Shown here: piece after piece, positions 6,971-7,874 of the stretch | How positions within the stretch are numbered: the first letter of the stretch is position 1 | Layout of the letters: every line of letters begins with the position of its first letter | Assembly: GCA_021816565.1 (NCBI GenBank) | Contig: JAKAXN010000206.1 | Span: 1 to 7,874, forward strand | Origin: Actinomycetes bacterium | GTDB lineage: Bacteria > Actinomycetota > Acidimicrobiia > Acidimicrobiales > Palsa-688 | DNA: 7,874 nucleotides | Reading direction: 5' to 3' | Position numbers and translations under genes: made by a program | Notes under the pieces: model-generated | Database searches by the model: none | Told to the model about the DNA's origin: nothing | What the model saw: the letters and a program-made list of their open reading frames with translations, nothing else

Positions 6971-7874
6971 GCCGGGACCCGGACGCGGCACCGCCCGGCG
7001 GCGTGGAGCGGGCGCTCGAGGTGCTCAGCCCTCTGGGCGGGCGGGCCGTCCCCGACGGGCCGGTGGGACCGCTGACCACCTACCGGGTGGGTGGAGCCGC
7101 CGCGGTGCGCGTGACGGTCACCGGCCCGGGCGATCTGGAGCTGGTGGCGCAGGCGGTGCAGGCGTCGGGGTTGCCGGTGCTGGTGGTGGGCCGGGGCTCG
7201 AACATGCTGGTGAGCGACAGGGGCTTCCCCGGCCTGGCGGTGCTGCTCGACCCGGCGTCGTTCGGGGCGGTCGAGGTGACGGGCACCACGGTCCGGGCCG
7301 GGGCCGCGGTGGCCCTGCCCACCCTGGCCCGCCAGAGCGTCGAGGCCGGGCTGACCGGCCTGGAATGGGCGGTCGGGGTCCCGGGCTCGGTGGGTGGCGG
7401 GGTGCGGATGAACGCGGGGGGCCACGGATCCGACATGTCCCGATCCCTGCTGAGGGCCCGGCTGTTCGACCTGGCCGAGGGGCGGTCGCGCCCGGTGGAG
7501 CGGGCCCGGCTCGATTACGGGTACCGCCGCTCGGCGGTCCGTGCGACCGAGGTGGTGCTGGACGCGGAGTTCGGCCTGGCCCCCGGGGACCGGGAGGCCG
7601 GCCGGCGGACCATCCGCGAGATCGTGGCCTGGCGGCGCCGCCACCAGCCGGGAGGCCAGAACGCCGGGTCGGTGTTCACCAACCCGCCCGGGGACTCAGC
7701 CGGCCGGCTGGTCGAGGCGGCCGGCCTGAAGGGCCACCGGCTGGGGCAGGCGGTGGTGTCGTCCAAGCACGCCAACTTCATCCAGGCCGAGCCGGGCGGC
7801 TCGGCTGACGACGTGTGGGCCCTGATCCGCTTCGTCCGCTCCGAGGTGCAACGGCGCCTGGGAGTGGACCTGCA
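6967..7874 (+). CDS. murB: UDP-N-acetylenolpyruvoylglucosamine reductase MurB, 5' part (3' end outside window)
   Basis: MurB is a cytoplasmic FAD enzyme that reduces UDP-GlcNAc-enolpyruvate to UDP-MurNAc with NADPH, making the MurC substrate. The frame stays open to the window end, giving 302 codons. Visible motifs: TTYRVGG near the start of the FAD domain (~39-45); GRGSNMLVSD; GLEWAVGVPGSVGGGVRMNAGG, the long FAD-binding signature; YGYRRS with the likely substrate Arg187; GGQNAGSVFTNP, whose Ser235 corresponds to the general acid of the family; and SSKHANFIQ near the end, typical of type II MurB. The last conserved Glu of the active site would fall just beyond the window. Start choice: GTG overlapping the murC stop as GTGA, with a strong Shine-Dalgarno. 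Placement right after murC is common in dcw clusters, and ftsQ is the usual next gene. That last point is expectation, not observation. Confidence 0.95.
   Translation, partial: MSRDPDAAPPGGVERALEVLSPLGGRAVPDGPVGPLTTYRVGGAAAVRVTVTGPGDLELVAQAVQASGLPVLVVGRGSNMLVSDRGFPGLAVLLDPASFGAVEVTGTTVRAGAAVALPTLARQSVEAGLTGLEWAVGVPGSVGGGVRMNAGGHGSDMSRSLLRARLFDLAEGRSRPVERARLDYGYRRSAVRATEVVLDAEFGLAPGDREAGRRTIREIVAWRRRHQPGGQNAGSVFTNPPGDSAGRLVEAAGLKGHRLGQAVVSSKHANFIQAEPGGSADDVWALIRFVRSEVQRRLGVDL

Noticed and set aside
5282..6991. Long minus-strand open frame (569 codons) opposite murG/murC, and similar ones opposite mraY (448-1785), murD (1875-3236) and ftsW/murG (4087-5694)
   Set aside because: These mirror strong G/C third-position bias in the sense genes. 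The products are low-complexity Gly/Arg/Pro/His-rich with no family motif, and the sense frames carry complete conserved proteins.
1..7874. Search for mobile elements, CRISPR arrays, tRNA/rRNA, riboswitches, defence genes or a novel cassette
   Set aside because: Every base is accounted for by seven recognised cell-wall genes in one direction, with uniform composition. No repeats, integrase, att-like ends or unexplained open frame were seen.

Overview
The window is a stretch of a dcw (division and cell wall) cluster with seven genes, all on the + strand: murE (3' part only), mraY, murD, ftsW, murG, murC and murB (5' part only). Five genes are complete. Each was identified from family signature motifs in its translation. 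The DNA is very GC-rich (roughly 70% by eye, with strong G/C at third codon positions). MurE carries the DNPR motif of meso-diaminopimelate-adding enzymes. These points, with the gene order murD-ftsW-murG-murC-murB, suggest a high-GC actinobacterium. An uncultured or Acidimicrobiia-like lineage is possible, but the genus cannot be fixed from sequence reading alone.

Layout: murE (2-886) overlaps mraY (883-1911) by 4 nt. mraY overlaps murD (1908-3266) by 4 nt, murD overlaps ftsW (3260-4423) by 7 nt, ftsW overlaps murG (4420-5547) by 4 nt, murG overlaps murC (5540-6970) by 8 nt, and murC overlaps murB (6967 to the window end) by 4 nt. There is no intergenic base. All six visible start codons are GTG, so this looks like one polycistronic, translationally coupled unit. 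No promoter, terminator, RNA gene, mobile element or CRISPR array was seen.

Together the genes cover the middle of peptidoglycan precursor synthesis. MurB makes UDP-MurNAc, MurC adds L-Ala, MurD adds D-Glu and MurE adds meso-DAP. MurF would add D-Ala-D-Ala but is not here. MraY makes lipid I, MurG makes lipid II, and FtsW polymerises lipid II at the septum.

Four things deserve a second look. murF is missing from its usual place between murE and mraY. A perfect 9-bp hairpin covers the mraY Shine-Dalgarno at that same junction. MurC has an unusual DGYDHLP sequence where the family has DDY(A/G)HHP, so the Asp shared by Mur ligases becomes Gly. MurD has HDxxN instead of HNxxN. I saw no previously undescribed system; this is core housekeeping DNA with some local peculiarities.
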